A DNA stretch of 64,000 bases from Flavobacteriales bacterium UBA7468 (GCA_002478565.1 DLPC01000016.1:84013-148012), one strand, 5' to 3'; counted from the stretch's first letter, positions 34,150 through 43,864 are shown. Made by a program: numbers and translations. Notes: a model not told the origin generated them from the sequence alone.

Positions 34150-35103
34150 ATGGAAGACCAAGGCCCATCTTCTTGGTACGAAGCCAAACCACATCTTGAA
34201 AAAGTTAAAGTGGAGGGCAATTGGGGCTTAACCGCTTTCTCGGTTGTTTTATTTGTATTGAGTTTCCTCTACGTATTCTCAGATCAGCTCGATTTCGTAT
34301 TTTATCTAGTGCTTGTGCTCTTCATCCACGAATTAGGTCATTACCTCTTCATGAAACGCTTTAAGTACCAGGACCTTCGTATGCTTTTTATTCCGTTAAT
34401 GGGAGCTTTTGTGCAAGGATCCAAATCAAATTATTCGCAAAGAGAGAGTTTTCTAGTCATTGCGGCGGGGCCTTTTCCGGGCGTACTCATAGGTCTATTG
34501 TGTCTGCATTTTTCGGTGCAAACACAAGCTGCCTGGCTCCTTGAGCTCAGTTTCTTGTTTTTGTTTTTGAATGTCATTAATTTATTTCCGATTGACCCAC
34601 TCGATGGGGGGCAGCTATTTAAGCTTTTTGTCAAACGCAAACGAGACCTTTTTCTATTGATTTTCTCCTTGTTGTCGTCACTAATCATGATGGCTATTGG
34701 TTACTTGATTGAAAGTTGGATCTTGCTGGGGTTTGGTTTACTGATGTCCTTTAAAGTGCGGAGTTTTCAGCGCAATTATCACCTCAGGCAATACCTGGAT
34801 CAGCGCGGCCTCAATTATGAACTCAATTACGAAGACCTTTCCGATTTCGAATATGCTCAATTGAAACGCGCGCTTTTAGATGAACAACCGCGCTTGGCGC
34901 AACTCGCCGAGCTACATGGTGATGGCGCCAACGAATTGATAGCATCTCATGTCAACGCGGTCTTGCTAGCACCATTGGAACGCGATGCTAGTAAGCTATT
35001 TAAAGTATTCATGATTATTTTCTGGTTACTTTCTTTGCTCTTGCCCGTCTTCTTGTTATTAGGACCAACCTATGACTTTACCTGGTATTTTGAAAAATTG
35101 TAA
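34150..35103 (+). CDS. M50/site-2-protease-like membrane protein
   Basis: 317 residues with about seven hydrophobic segments. The zinc motif HELGH (60-64) sits in a membrane helix, and the second metal ligand region NLFPIDPLDGGQLFKL (near 147-162) matches the S2P (N)PxxPLDGG motif. It likely cleaves membrane-bound substrates inside the bilayer, or is a structural relative. A cytosolic region (~200-270) and a last TM segment follow. It lies 2 bp after ffh and overlaps the next gene by 32 bp. Confidence 0.85.
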   Translation: MEDQGPSSWYEAKPHLEKVKVEGNWGLTAFSVVLFVLSFLYVFSDQLDFVFYLVLVLFIHELGHYLFMKRFKYQDLRMLFIPLMGAFVQGSKSNYSQRESFLVIAAGPFPGVLIGLLCLHFSVQTQAAWLLELSFLFLFLNVINLFPIDPLDGGQLFKLFVKRKRDLFLLIFSLLSSLIMMAIGYLIESWILLGFGLLMSFKVRSFQRNYHLRQYLDQRGLNYELNYEDLSDFEYAQLKRALLDEQPRLAQLAELHGDGANELIASHVNAVLLAPLERDASKLFKVFMIIFWLLSLLLPVFLLLGPTYDFTWYFEKL

Positions 35104-35803
35104 TCAAAACATTTTTTTAGTAGGCGTGATGCTTTTGATTTCAACTGCACTCAAAGCCCAATGTGAGCAAGTTTTCATTTCAGGAAAAGTGTTGGATACC
35201 ATGCGTCAGCAAAATTTTTTCAACCTGATGGTCATCAATAAAACCACAGGAAGAGGCGTGTTTGGGCAACCCAATGGTCATTTTTCTGTTTATGCGCGTC
35301 CTGGAGACCGCATTGCGCTATCAACCAAAGGATATCCGGTCTATGAATTTATTGCCAAGCCCGATGACAACTGTCAGTGTAAAGTTGAGGCATACATTGA
35401 GCGCTTACCGCAAGAAGTGCAGGAAATCGTAGTAAGGCCACTTAAAACGCTGGAGCAAATCAAAGAAGAGCGCGAAGCGTTGGCTTTAAGGGAGACACGA
35501 ACCGTTACAGGGGTCAATGTATTGCAAAGCCCAATTACAGCCTTGTATCAGGCTTTTTCAAAGAAAGAGCAAAACAAACGTTGGATAGCAGAGCAGCAAT
35601 ACAAAGATGATCAAAGAAGAATCGTGCAAGAATTATTGCGCTTGTATGTGGCTTTTGACATCATCGAACTTTCCGAAACCGAATTTGATGCTTTCATCAC
35701 TTTTCTGAATCTAGACGAACAATTCATCAAAACAGCCGCTGAGATGGAGCTCATTTTGTTTATCAAAGACAAATACGAGCACTACAAGCAGCTGAACCGT
35801 TAA
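35072..35803 (+). CDS. Exported carboxypeptidase-regulatory-like domain protein
   Basis: 243 residues, with signal peptide (hydrophobic ~14-26, ending ALKAQ). Residues ~30-105 look like a CarboxypepD_reg-like beta-sandwich (VFISGKVLDTMRQQNFFNLMV, then GHFSVYARPGDRIALSTKGY), followed by a helical C-terminal half rich in Glu/Lys. Similar small periplasmic proteins are common in Bacteroidota without known role. It overlaps the M50 gene by 32 bp, and its stop shares bases with the convergent glmM stop. Confidence 0.72.
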   Translation: MTLPGILKNCNQNIFLVGVMLLISTALKAQCEQVFISGKVLDTMRQQNFFNLMVINKTTGRGVFGQPNGHFSVYARPGDRIALSTKGYPVYEFIAKPDDNCQCKVEAYIERLPQEVQEIVVRPLKTLEQIKEEREALALRETRTVTGVNVLQSPITALYQAFSKKEQNKRWIAEQQYKDDQRRIVQELLRLYVAFDIIELSETEFDAFITFLNLDEQFIKTAAEMELILFIKDKYEHYKQLNR

Positions 35804-37185
35804 GTAAGCGCTACGATTTCACTAACAATTCTTTGCGCTAAAGTATTGGCAGCGTTTTCATCTTTTGATTCTGCGTAAATGCGAATGATAGGTTCAGTGT
35901 TGCTTTTGCGCAAGTGCACCCATTCTTTGTCAATGTAAATTTTGACGCCGTCGGTGGTGTCCACCTCAAAATCTTTGTAGCGCGCAGCCATATTGGCCAA
36001 AACTGCATCTACATCTGTTTTTGGGTCGAGGTCAATTTTGTTTTTCGAAATGACATAGTTTGGATAGCTCGCTCTGAGGGCAGTCATGGACATTTTTTTG
36101 TGTGCCAAGTGACTTAAAAACAAAGCAATACCTACCAAGGAGTCGCGGCCGTAATGTAGCTCAGGGTAGATGATCCCGCCATTGCCTTCGCCTCCAATGA
36201 CAGCACCAATGGCTTTCATTTTTTCTACGACATTCACTTCGCCTACGGCAGCCGCTTCGTAACGAAGGCCTCGGGCTTCGGTGATGTCTCGGAGTGCTCT
36301 GGTCGATGATAAATTAGAAACAGTTGGGCCAGGTGTGTGCGTTAAAATGTAGTCGGCAACTGCAACTAAGGTGTATTCTTCGCCAAACATGCTGCCATCT
36401 TCACAAACCAAGGCCAAACGATCTACGTCTGGGTCAACAGTGATGCCTACATGTGCTTGTTTGTTTTTGACAGTTTCTGATAATTCAGTGAGGTGCTCTG
36501 GCAGCGGTTCCGGGTTGTGTGGAAAATGCCCTGTTGGCTCGCAGTACAATTCTTCAATATGAACTACACCTAATGCTTTGAGTAGGGCGGGTAAAAAAAT
36601 ACCACCGCTAGAGTTTACAGCGTCAACTACTACCTTGAAATTGGCTGCGGCAATGGCCTTGACATCTACCAATGGTAAATCTAGGATAGCTTGGATGTGT
36701 TTATCTAGGTAAGATTGGTCCGGAGTAATGGTTCCGAGGTCGTCTACTTCTGCAAAATTAAATGCTTCATTGTTGGCGATTTCCATCAGCGCAGTGCCAT
36801 CAGCGCCAGAAATGAATTCTCCTTTGTGATTGAGTAGCTTGAGTGCATTCCATTGCTTTGGATTGTGGCTAGCTGTTAGGATAATACCACCATTAGCAGC
36901 TTCCATCGGGACAGCAACTTCTACAGTTGGTGTCGTGGAAAGCCCTAAATCTATGACATCAATGCCCAAGCCCACCAAGGTTTGCTTGACTAATTCTGCA
37001 ATCATAGGGCCAGATATACGGGCATCACGGCCAATGACAACTTTGAGTTTTTGGTTGGGGTATTGCGTCGCTAACCAAGTTCCGTAGGCTGCTGCAAATT
37101 TAACGGCATCAATAGGAGTGAGGCCTTGGTCTACTTTTCCGCCTATTGTGCCTCGGATTCCGGAGATAGATTTAATGAGAGTCAT
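35800..37185 (-). CDS. glmM: Phosphoglucosamine mutase (alpha-D-phosphohexomutase family)
   Basis: 461 residues. Interconverts glucosamine-6-P and glucosamine-1-P for UDP-GlcNAc synthesis, via a phosphoserine. Active Ser106 in TASHNPKQWNALK, metal loop DPDVDRLAL, sugar loop GEGNGGIIYPEL and C-terminal phosphate loop RKSNTEPIIRIYAE. The RxSNTEP form and short length fit the archaeal/Bacteroidota GlmM-like branch; another hexose phosphate could also be used. Overlaps ribH by 4 bp. Confidence 0.88.
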   Translation of the reverse strand: MTLIKSISGIRGTIGGKVDQGLTPIDAVKFAAAYGTWLATQYPNQKLKVVIGRDARISGPMIAELVKQTLVGLGIDVIDLGLSTTPTVEVAVPMEAANGGIILTASHNPKQWNALKLLNHKGEFISGADGTALMEIANNEAFNFAEVDDLGTITPDQSYLDKHIQAILDLPLVDVKAIAAANFKVVVDAVNSSGGIFLPALLKALGVVHIEELYCEPTGHFPHNPEPLPEHLTELSETVKNKQAHVGITVDPDVDRLALVCEDGSMFGEEYTLVAVADYILTHTPGPTVSNLSSTRALRDITEARGLRYEAAAVGEVNVVEKMKAIGAVIGGEGNGGIIYPELHYGRDSLVGIALFLSHLAHKKMSMTALRASYPNYVISKNKIDLDPKTDVDAVLANMAARYKDFEVDTTDGVKIYIDKEWVHLRKSNTEPIIRIYAESKDENAANTLAQRIVSEIVALT

Positions 37186-37676
37186 GAACGAAGTCCTTTT
37201 TGAATTTGAATCATTTGAAGTACGGCGACCATCGCTTCGGTGCCTTTGTTGCCGTGTTTACCGCCAGCGCGGTCAAGGGATTGCTGTTCGTTGTTATCGG
37301 TGAGTAAGCAAAAACCCACTGGTTTATTGTATTTGAGCATAACATCCATAATGCCTTGAGTGGTGCCGCTGCAAACAAAATCAAAGTGCTTGGTTTCGCC
37401 TTGGATCACCACACCAATAGCTACAATACCATCATATTCGGGCTGGCTCGCAAGATGTTGCGCACCTAGCGGCAATTCAAAGGCCCCTGGCACGCGCGCT
37501 ACCGTACATTTTTGAGGGTCGTGACCAATTTGCTTGAGGACCTCTAAGGCACCCTCAAGTAAGCGTTCGGTGATGTGTCCGTTCCATTCTGAAACAACAA
37601 TGCCGATTCGAAAATCGGCACAGTTATGAAATTGAATGGGATCGAAGGCGGATAAATTTTTGCCTGCTGTCGCCAT
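37182..37676 (-). CDS. ribH: 6,7-dimethyl-8-ribityllumazine synthase
   Basis: 164 residues; penultimate step of riboflavin synthesis, forming icosahedral or pentameric assemblies. Motifs: RIGIVVSEWNGHITERLLEGA, VPGAFELPLGAQHLA and the catalytic-His stretch AIGVVIQGETKHFDFV. Located between a TPR protein gene (6 bp) and glmM (4-bp overlap), an arrangement common in Flavobacteriales. Other rib genes are absent. Confidence 0.96.
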   Translation of the reverse strand: MATAGKNLSAFDPIQFHNCADFRIGIVVSEWNGHITERLLEGALEVLKQIGHDPQKCTVARVPGAFELPLGAQHLASQPEYDGIVAIGVVIQGETKHFDFVCSGTTQGIMDVMLKYNKPVGFCLLTDNNEQQSLDRAGGKHGNKGTEAMVAVLQMIQIQKGLRS

Positions 37677-37682
37677 AATATG

Positions 37683-38315
37683 TTATTTAGTAGAACAACG
37701 CGCGATGTAACGCTCTATTGTTTTGGTGCTTGCGTAGTTTGGAAAGTCGTCTTTGATGCGTTGGTAGTAGGAAAGGGCATCTTCTTTTTTATTGAGTTTT
37801 TCTGCATGAAGACCTGCTTTGAACAAATACATTGGCGTCGTAAACTCGTTTTCTTCTTTGTCAGCGGCAGCCAAGTACAATTCGAGTGCTTGGTCGTAGT
37901 GCTTGAGTTGGGAATGACAATCGGCCTGAAGACCCAAAGACATTGTTGAAACATAAGTATCGTTGAGATCAACACCCTCGAGCATGTTAAGGGCAGCTAC
38001 AAACTTACCTTTTTTCATGTATTGTTTTCCAAGTAGGAATTGGCCAATTTCACCACCTGTTTTGCCGTCGTTGTTTTTAACAAATGGCTCAAGTACGCGA
38101 ATAGCTTGATCAGTGGAATCTTTAGAGATGTAATTCAAGGCAACCCACCAACCGTCGTTGGATTTTTCGTTGGCTGGCCCCCAAATGAATTGACGGTAAG
38201 AAAAATATAAAATAATAGCTGCAAGTAAACCTGCAACTACATAAGTTCCAATTTTAAAGTTCTTGTTTTCGTTAAACTTATTTTTGAGGTCGTCAAAGCT
38301 CAATTGATCAATCAT
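37683..38315 (-). CDS. Membrane-anchored tetratricopeptide repeat protein (YfgM-like)
   Basis: 210 residues: short cytosolic N-terminus, one membrane helix (~22-42), then TPR helices (QFLLGKQYMKKGKFVAALNMLEG; LQADCHSQLKHYDQALELYLAA; KAGLHAEKLNKKEDALSYYQRI). The layout resembles YfgM, an ancillary SecYEG/chaperone protein. ATG 38315 rather than the upstream start is favoured because the family begins at this point. First gene of the TPR-ribH-glmM operon. Confidence 0.85.
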   Translation of the reverse strand: MIDQLSFDDLKNKFNENKNFKIGTYVVAGLLAAIILYFSYRQFIWGPANEKSNDGWWVALNYISKDSTDQAIRVLEPFVKNNDGKTGGEIGQFLLGKQYMKKGKFVAALNMLEGVDLNDTYVSTMSLGLQADCHSQLKHYDQALELYLAAADKEENEFTTPMYLFKAGLHAEKLNKKEDALSYYQRIKDDFPNYASTKTIERYIARCSTK

Positions 38316-38333
38316 AGTTTCAAATTTGAAACG

Positions 38334-38341
38334 CAAATATA
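38334..38341 (-). promoter_or_regulatory. -7 promoter box (TATATTTG) for TPR-ribH-glmM operon
   Basis: Perfect TAnnTTTG on the minus strand, 18 bases before ATG 38315, back to back with the TonB-type receptor promoter. Confidence 0.55.
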
Positions 38342-38365
38342 AGTGATTTTGGGAAACTTAATGCG

Positions 38366-38373
38366 TATTTTTG
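38366..38373 (+). promoter_or_regulatory. -7 promoter box (TATTTTTG) for outer-membrane receptor gene
   Basis: Perfect TAnnTTTG exactly four bases before ATG 38378. Transcription would start at or inside the start codon, implying a leaderless mRNA. Confidence 0.55.
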
Positions 38374-38377
38374 CGCT

Positions 38378-40843
38378 ATGTTTACTTACCAACGCGCTTC
38401 ATTATCTCTTTTGGTCCTCATTTCAATGTTCTATAGCTCTGCTGCTAAGGCCCAAAACCCGATCAGTGTTACAGGTAAAATCCTCACAACCGAACGCAGT
38501 GTTCCGCTAGAATATGTTTCGGTAAAATTATTCCTCTTGCCAGATTCCAGTTTTCTAAAGGGTGTTTTTACCAATCCAGAGGGGAAATTTGAATTGATGG
38601 CGCAACCCGGAAAGTACTTCATCGAACTGAGTTTAGCGCAATACGAAAACGAAAAGACTGAAAGCTTTGAACTCAAGCCGGGGCAGGTTAATTTTCATTT
38701 TGGCACCCTACGGATGCAACTCTCCAAAACTCAAAATGTAAAAGAAATTGTTGTCAAAGGCCAAAAAGATATCATGCAAGCGGGCATCGACAAAAAGGTT
38801 TATAATGTCTCTGAAGATTTGAATGTCAATGGTGGTACTGCTAATGATATTCTCAATCGATTGCCTTCAGTAGAGGTGGATCAAGATGGTGGCGTTTTAC
38901 TCCGAGGACAGGGGAGTGTAACCATTTTAATTGACGGCAGACCCAGCTCGCTCAGTGGTAGCTCGGGCAAAACGCTTCTTGATGCCTTGCCTGCCAACTC
39001 AATTGAACGTGTTGAAATCGTTACTAACCCTTCTGCAAAATATGATCCCGACGGAAGTTCAGGCATCATTAATATTGTGCTCAAAAAAAATAAATTACTC
39101 GGTTTCAATGGCATGGTTTCTACCAATCTAGCTACAGGAAATCTTAAGGGTGGAAATGTCGGTGAAGGCACGGCTTCTTTGAGCTATCGCAATGGCAACG
39201 TCAATGTTTTTGGAACATATACCGCACGCTACCTTGAAGGATACCGCAACAACTACAACGACATCCGGCAAGATTTGAGTACCGGAACTTTTATTTTGGA
39301 TCAAAACCGAACTGGTACTGATTTAGATGCAGGCCAAACTTTTCGTTTTGGAACCGACATTAATTTGAATCCACGCAATACGCTAGGGTTTGTTGCGACA
39401 GGTTCTTTAACCCGCAGAGATCGCACCGGAGACCTCTGGAATGCCGAGCTCAACGAGCAGAACGAAATCACTAATTTGTGGCAAAGAACCTCCCTTGATC
39501 CTACCAATCGCCGCAATCTTGATATCAATCTCAATTACAAACACGATTTCAAAGCCGAGCGCGGCAACTTTATTTTCGACGTCAATCAATCTTTAGGCAC
39601 CGAATGGATAGAGGGCTATTACAAGAATTTCTACTACAACCCCGATAGTTCTTTGGCCAACCTTCCAGTCTTAGACCAACAACTTTTCAATACCGAAAAA
39701 AATAATATAACCACTGCCCAAGCAGACCTCACTTACCTTTTTCCTTCACTTGGCTTGCGTACAGAGGCAGGTCTTAAGGCAATTTTGCGCGACCAACTAG
39801 TCGATACTTACTCGCAAACCCTGAATCAAACAACGGGTATTTATCAAGAAGATACGCTCGCTAATTTCCTGTATGGTTACAAAGAGCAAATTTTCAGTGC
39901 TTATGGTGTTGTTGGTAAACAAGTCAACCGTTTTAAAATTCAAGGAGGGCTAAGAATAGAAAAAGCCTATCAAATCCCAAACTTGATCTCTGATTCTATT
40001 CGAATCGTCAATGATTATTTTAATTTCTTTCCATCGGCTCACTTACGCTACGAAATTAAACCCAAATCAGAACTCAGCCTCAGTTACTCCCGACGCATCA
40101 AACGGGCTTCTGCTGGTGAACTCAATCCGTTCACAAATTATTCCGACCCTTATAATTTGCAACGTGGAAATCCTTACCTCAATCCAGAGTTTATTCACTC
40201 TTTTGATTTTGCCTATTCTTTGGAGAAGAAGAAATTAACGGTATCCAGTGCGCTTTTTTATCGCAGTGCCAATGACGTTATTTCAAGGTTTAAGGAATTT
40301 TATCCAAATAATACCAGTGCGGTAACTTACCTCAATATCGCTCAAACTAAATCGCTAGGTGCAGAACTCATCCTGATGATGAAGCCCATCAATGGTTTGC
40401 GAACAACGGTGTCCTACAATGGGAATTATACTTGGTATTACAGCAATGACAGCCTCATTCCAAATCGCCAAGGCTTCAACCATAATGTCAAATGGAATAC
40501 CTCTTATGAATTCTGGAAAAAAACCGCAACAGTTCAGTTGAGCGTGAATTACAATGGCCCGAGGGTAACCGTTCAAGGTATTGCTCAGCGCAAAGGCCCT
40601 GTTGATCTTGCCTTTGAGAAAAAACTCGCGAATGGCAATTGGACAATCGGTACAAGAGTCACAGACATTTTTAACCGCCAAGGCTTTTATTTTATTGTGG
40701 ATCGCCCAGGTATTTACCAAACAGGCGAGTTCAAATGGTTGACCCGAAGGGTTTATGTTTCGGCGGTCTATAAGTTTGGAAAACTTGAAATATCAAATAA
40801 AGGCAAGCAAATGAGCGGCGATGGTGGTGGAGCAGAGCTCTAA
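38378..40843 (+). CDS. Outer-membrane beta-barrel (TonB-dependent receptor-like) protein
   Basis: 821 residues. Signal peptide 1-25 (AAKAQ), a CarboxypepD_reg domain (~28-110, SVTGKILTTERSVPLEYVSV), a plug domain (~120-230: NGGTANDILNRLPSVEVD, VTILIDGRPSSLSG, NSIERVEIVTNPSAKYDPDG) and a large C-terminal barrel. The barrel resembles the outer-membrane beta-barrel family of Bacteroidota SusC-like relatives lacking a clear TonB box. No SusD partner lies beside it. Substrate unknown; peptide or metal uptake are options. The start Met is fixed by the signal peptide. The 3' end overlaps a convergent gene by 4 bp. Confidence 0.88.
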   Translation: MFTYQRASLSLLVLISMFYSSAAKAQNPISVTGKILTTERSVPLEYVSVKLFLLPDSSFLKGVFTNPEGKFELMAQPGKYFIELSLAQYENEKTESFELKPGQVNFHFGTLRMQLSKTQNVKEIVVKGQKDIMQAGIDKKVYNVSEDLNVNGGTANDILNRLPSVEVDQDGGVLLRGQGSVTILIDGRPSSLSGSSGKTLLDALPANSIERVEIVTNPSAKYDPDGSSGIINIVLKKNKLLGFNGMVSTNLATGNLKGGNVGEGTASLSYRNGNVNVFGTYTARYLEGYRNNYNDIRQDLSTGTFILDQNRTGTDLDAGQTFRFGTDINLNPRNTLGFVATGSLTRRDRTGDLWNAELNEQNEITNLWQRTSLDPTNRRNLDINLNYKHDFKAERGNFIFDVNQSLGTEWIEGYYKNFYYNPDSSLANLPVLDQQLFNTEKNNITTAQADLTYLFPSLGLRTEAGLKAILRDQLVDTYSQTLNQTTGIYQEDTLANFLYGYKEQIFSAYGVVGKQVNRFKIQGGLRIEKAYQIPNLISDSIRIVNDYFNFFPSAHLRYEIKPKSELSLSYSRRIKRASAGELNPFTNYSDPYNLQRGNPYLNPEFIHSFDFAYSLEKKKLTVSSALFYRSANDVISRFKEFYPNNTSAVTYLNIAQTKSLGAELILMMKPINGLRTTVSYNGNYTWYYSNDSLIPNRQGFNHNVKWNTSYEFWKKTATVQLSVNYNGPRVTVQGIAQRKGPVDLAFEKKLANGNWTIGTRVTDIFNRQGFYFIVDRPGIYQTGEFKWLTRRVYVSAVYKFGKLEISNKGKQMSGDGGGAEL

Positions 40844-41421
40844 TGCTGTTTTATGCGCGCCTCCATAGCCTTATTCCAAGAAATCCACTCCTTGATAGAA
40901 GTAGCTGTATTTTGCTCCTGAAGTTCATGCAAGTAACAAACGCCTGCATGCTCCATTAATTTTAAGTCCGATAAAATTCGTATCGGGTCAAATTGTTGCG
41001 AGAGCTTGACCTCCGTTTCAAAGTCAATTGCTTCGGACCAATATGCAAATGACTTGCTTAGTACACCTCGGTAATATTCTAATAGTTCCAAGACATTTTG
41101 AGGATTTGAGCTGTTGTACAGTAAACGAGCAACCTGTGCTTTTAATTGTTGAAGATGGTTAAACTGATCGACAAGCGCTTCAGTGTGCTGAAAGCTTTTA
41201 TTGCCGAGTGCCATAGACGGATGGTAATCAAAAGGCAAGGCGAGGGACTGAGCAGCGTTGGAAAGGCTTTGTAAGGCGCTGATCCATTTTGGATACAATA
41301 AAACTTGATCGAGTTGTTGGTAGATTTTTTGCTTGTACTCAAAAAACACAAATTCTAATTGTTCGGCAAGGTCTTGGTTGTCCTCTAAATTGTACAGAGC
41401 TAGCGCCTCCTGGCGTGTCAT
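40840..41421 (-). CDS. Hypothetical all-helical protein
   Basis: 193 residues, predicted to be entirely helical and acidic, without signal peptide or membrane helix. It has no motif that I recognise. Contains EQLEFVFFEYKQKIYQQL near the N-terminus and YYRGVLSKSFAYWSEAIDFE near the middle. It overlaps the stop of the upstream TerC gene by 4 bp, so it is the last gene of the menaquinone-TerC operon. Its stop shares bases with the stop of the receptor gene. Confidence 0.6.
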   Translation of the reverse strand: MTRQEALALYNLEDNQDLAEQLEFVFFEYKQKIYQQLDQVLLYPKWISALQSLSNAAQSLALPFDYHPSMALGNKSFQHTEALVDQFNHLQQLKAQVARLLYNSSNPQNVLELLEYYRGVLSKSFAYWSEAIDFETEVKLSQQFDPIRILSDLKLMEHAGVCYLHELQEQNTATSIKEWISWNKAMEARIKQH

Positions 41422-42179
41422 TTCTTTTGGTTTTTACGCATTCTTAGATTGAGCATTTCTACAATTAATGCATACACTAAAGCAAAATAGATGTAGCCTT
41501 TTTGTAGGTGTTCACCGAAAGCTTCTGCAATGAGCATAATGCCGATGGCTACTAAGAAAGACAAGGCAATCATTTTAATTGTTGGTCTTTCATTGATGAA
41601 TTTACTGATTGGACCCGAGAACCACATCATGACAAGCATCGAGATGAGTACGGCTAAAATAATGATTACCAAAGGATTGCCATGTGCTTCGTGTTGTATA
41701 TCGTTGGTCATGCCGATGGCTGAAATCACGGAGTCAAAGCTGAAAATAAAATCAACGACAACAATTTGTGTGACAGCAGCAGAGAAAGTACCATAGGTCT
41801 TGGATTTTCCTTCCTCGTGTTGGCCTTTCACGCTGGCATGCATTTCTCCTACCGATTTATAAATCAAAAACAATCCTCCGATCAAAAGCACCAAACTGTG
41901 CGCCGTAAAATGATGGCCTGCAACGCTAAATAGCGGTTCGCGGTCGAGGGTCATGATCCAAGAAACCAAAGACAACATGATGATCCTGATGATGAGCGCA
42001 AGACTCAGGCCAATGAGCCGGGCTCTTTTTTGCTGGTTTTTTGGTAAGTTGTCAGTGATGATAGAAATAAAGATGATGTTATCAATCCCTAAAACGATTT
42101 CAAGCAAGGTCAGGATCAGTAAATAGGTGAGGCCTACCGAAGTGCCAAGAATGGAAATGTAGTCAAGGAAGTTAGTCAT
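41418..42179 (-). CDS. TerC family integral membrane protein (second of two in window)
   Basis: 253 residues with seven membrane segments. Motifs LEIVLGIDNIIFISII near the N-terminus and VVDFIFSFDSVISAIGM near 140-156 are those of the YkoY/YceF branch of TerC proteins, thought to export metal (Mn) co-translationally. It overlaps menD by 8 bp and the next gene by 4 bp. Association with menaquinone genes is unusual and may only reflect a shared transcript. Confidence 0.9.
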   Translation of the reverse strand: MTNFLDYISILGTSVGLTYLLILTLLEIVLGIDNIIFISIITDNLPKNQQKRARLIGLSLALIIRIIMLSLVSWIMTLDREPLFSVAGHHFTAHSLVLLIGGLFLIYKSVGEMHASVKGQHEEGKSKTYGTFSAAVTQIVVVDFIFSFDSVISAIGMTNDIQHEAHGNPLVIIILAVLISMLVMMWFSGPISKFINERPTIKMIALSFLVAIGIMLIAEAFGEHLQKGYIYFALVYALIVEMLNLRMRKNQKK

Positions 42180-43845
42180 GTGCGTGCTTTAAAAATTGAA
42201 AAAAATGGTCGAGTGTTTGGGCATTTGCTGCCTGAGCGGTTTGAATTTGAAGTACCTGAGCCCCTTGCTGATCACCAATAAATTTTGCAAGGACATCATG
42301 GAGTTCATTTTTTGCTTCGCATTCAAGCACCTCAAAGCCATAGCCTCTGATGACAGCAGCAGGAGCTGTATGATGAACAGCTTCAAAATATTGGCTTCGG
42401 AGCGGAGATTCAGCTGGTCCGGGAATGATCTGAAAAATACCACCACCATTGTTTTGGATGACCACAATTTTTAGGTTTTTCGGAAATGGGTTGGTCCAAA
42501 AAGCATTGCTGTCATAAATTAAGGAGATATCTCCACAGATCAAGAAGTGCGCTTGTTCAGGATCGGCTAGGGCAGCGCCTACAGCCGTAGAAACTGAGCC
42601 GTCGATGCCGCTGGTGCCACGGTTGCTTTCATAGCGTACGCCCGGGATGGGATCAAAAAGTTGGGCGTAACGCACCACAGAGCTATTGGCTAAATGAAGT
42701 ACTGCCGGGCCCTGGAGTAATTCAAAAAAGGAGGCAAATACGTCGTAGTCTGTGAGTAAGTCTGGGTCTGTTTCAAACTGCGCTTGGCGATCTTTGGCGT
42801 TGTAGTCGATGGCTTTCCATTTGCCACTGTAGTTCAGTTGATGGAGCTCAGGGCCTTGTTGCAGCAGGGCATCCATGAAGGTGGCAGCAGCTAGGTTGAA
42901 ATGCGTGGTCTGAAGCAAAAAGGTATTCATGTCTGGGAAATCTGGCGCAATACGCCAATGAAATGCGGCTTTGTTTGCACGCAAATAGGCTTTGATTCTT
43001 TTGGAAACAATTGCTCCGCCAAAACTGATCAAGACATCTGGATGAAAAGCTGAATTTTGAAGATCGAGGCCATTGAGGCTGCGGTCAATACAAGCATTGA
43101 ATTCGGAGCTGTGTAAATTGGAGGTATTCTCAACCAAAACACAAACATTGCTATACTTCGAAAAACGCTCTAAATATTGCTCAAACAACGGATCAGGAGC
43201 CATTTGCCCGACCAAAACCATGACTTTTTTCCCATTGAGCAAAGAAAAATCAGGAAACTGAGCCTGGCTTACTTCGGGTTGTGGCGTATAGGGCTCAAAA
43301 GTTGACACCGCTGCGGTTTGATAAAGCGGTTCATTGAGGCCGATATTGATGTGTACGGGGCCTTTCCAAAGCGCATGCAAACGATTCAGATGTTCTTGAA
43401 GTTGGGCCTCAAGAGCTGCATCTAAGTGAAAGCTGCTTTCGTCGAGCTCGAGGTAGGATTGCGCATGGTTTTTAAAGACTTCTCGTTGTACGATGGTTTG
43501 GCCATCACCTTGATTGATCCAAGCTGCAGGTCTGTCTGCAGTGAGTACCAACAAGGGTGTATTTCTGTAATAGGCTTCTGCGATAGCAGGGTAGTAGTTG
43601 AGACAAGCCGAACCGGATGTGCAACACAGCGCTACTGGTGCTTGGGTTTCTTGCGCAATACCAAGTGCAATAAAGGCGGCGCAGCGTTCGTCATGGACAA
43701 CTAGTGTTTGAATTGCAGGATGCGCATCAAAAGCGATGGCAAAAGGAGAATTCCGAGATCCTGGGGAGATTACCACGTAGCGGACTTTGGCTTCGGCTGT
43801 TCTTTGAACAAGCCATTGCACCATTAATTTATCGCTACTTTGCAT
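42172..43845 (-). CDS. menD: 2-succinyl-5-enolpyruvyl-6-hydroxy-3-cyclohexene-1-carboxylate synthase
   Basis: 557-residue thiamine-diphosphate enzyme of menaquinone synthesis that joins isochorismate and 2-oxoglutarate. N-terminal motif YVVISPGSRNSPFAIAF, ThDP glutamate region HDERCAAFIALGIA, CTSGSACLNYYPAIAEAYY, TADRPAAWINQGDGQT and ThDP-binding ICGDISLIYDSN with NNGGGIF. Sits 19 bp after menF. Confidence 0.95.
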   Translation of the reverse strand: MQSSDKLMVQWLVQRTAEAKVRYVVISPGSRNSPFAIAFDAHPAIQTLVVHDERCAAFIALGIAQETQAPVALCCTSGSACLNYYPAIAEAYYRNTPLLVLTADRPAAWINQGDGQTIVQREVFKNHAQSYLELDESSFHLDAALEAQLQEHLNRLHALWKGPVHINIGLNEPLYQTAAVSTFEPYTPQPEVSQAQFPDFSLLNGKKVMVLVGQMAPDPLFEQYLERFSKYSNVCVLVENTSNLHSSEFNACIDRSLNGLDLQNSAFHPDVLISFGGAIVSKRIKAYLRANKAAFHWRIAPDFPDMNTFLLQTTHFNLAAATFMDALLQQGPELHQLNYSGKWKAIDYNAKDRQAQFETDPDLLTDYDVFASFFELLQGPAVLHLANSSVVRYAQLFDPIPGVRYESNRGTSGIDGSVSTAVGAALADPEQAHFLICGDISLIYDSNAFWTNPFPKNLKIVVIQNNGGGIFQIIPGPAESPLRSQYFEAVHHTAPAAVIRGYGFEVLECEAKNELHDVLAKFIGDQQGAQVLQIQTAQAANAQTLDHFFQFLKHAHD

Positions 43846-43864
43846 GCTACAAATTTAGCTTATT

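Noticed and set aside
41418..42179. Frameshifted or duplicated copy of the TerC gene at 18017
   Set aside because: The two TerC proteins differ in length and loop structure and belong to different branches; both are intact.
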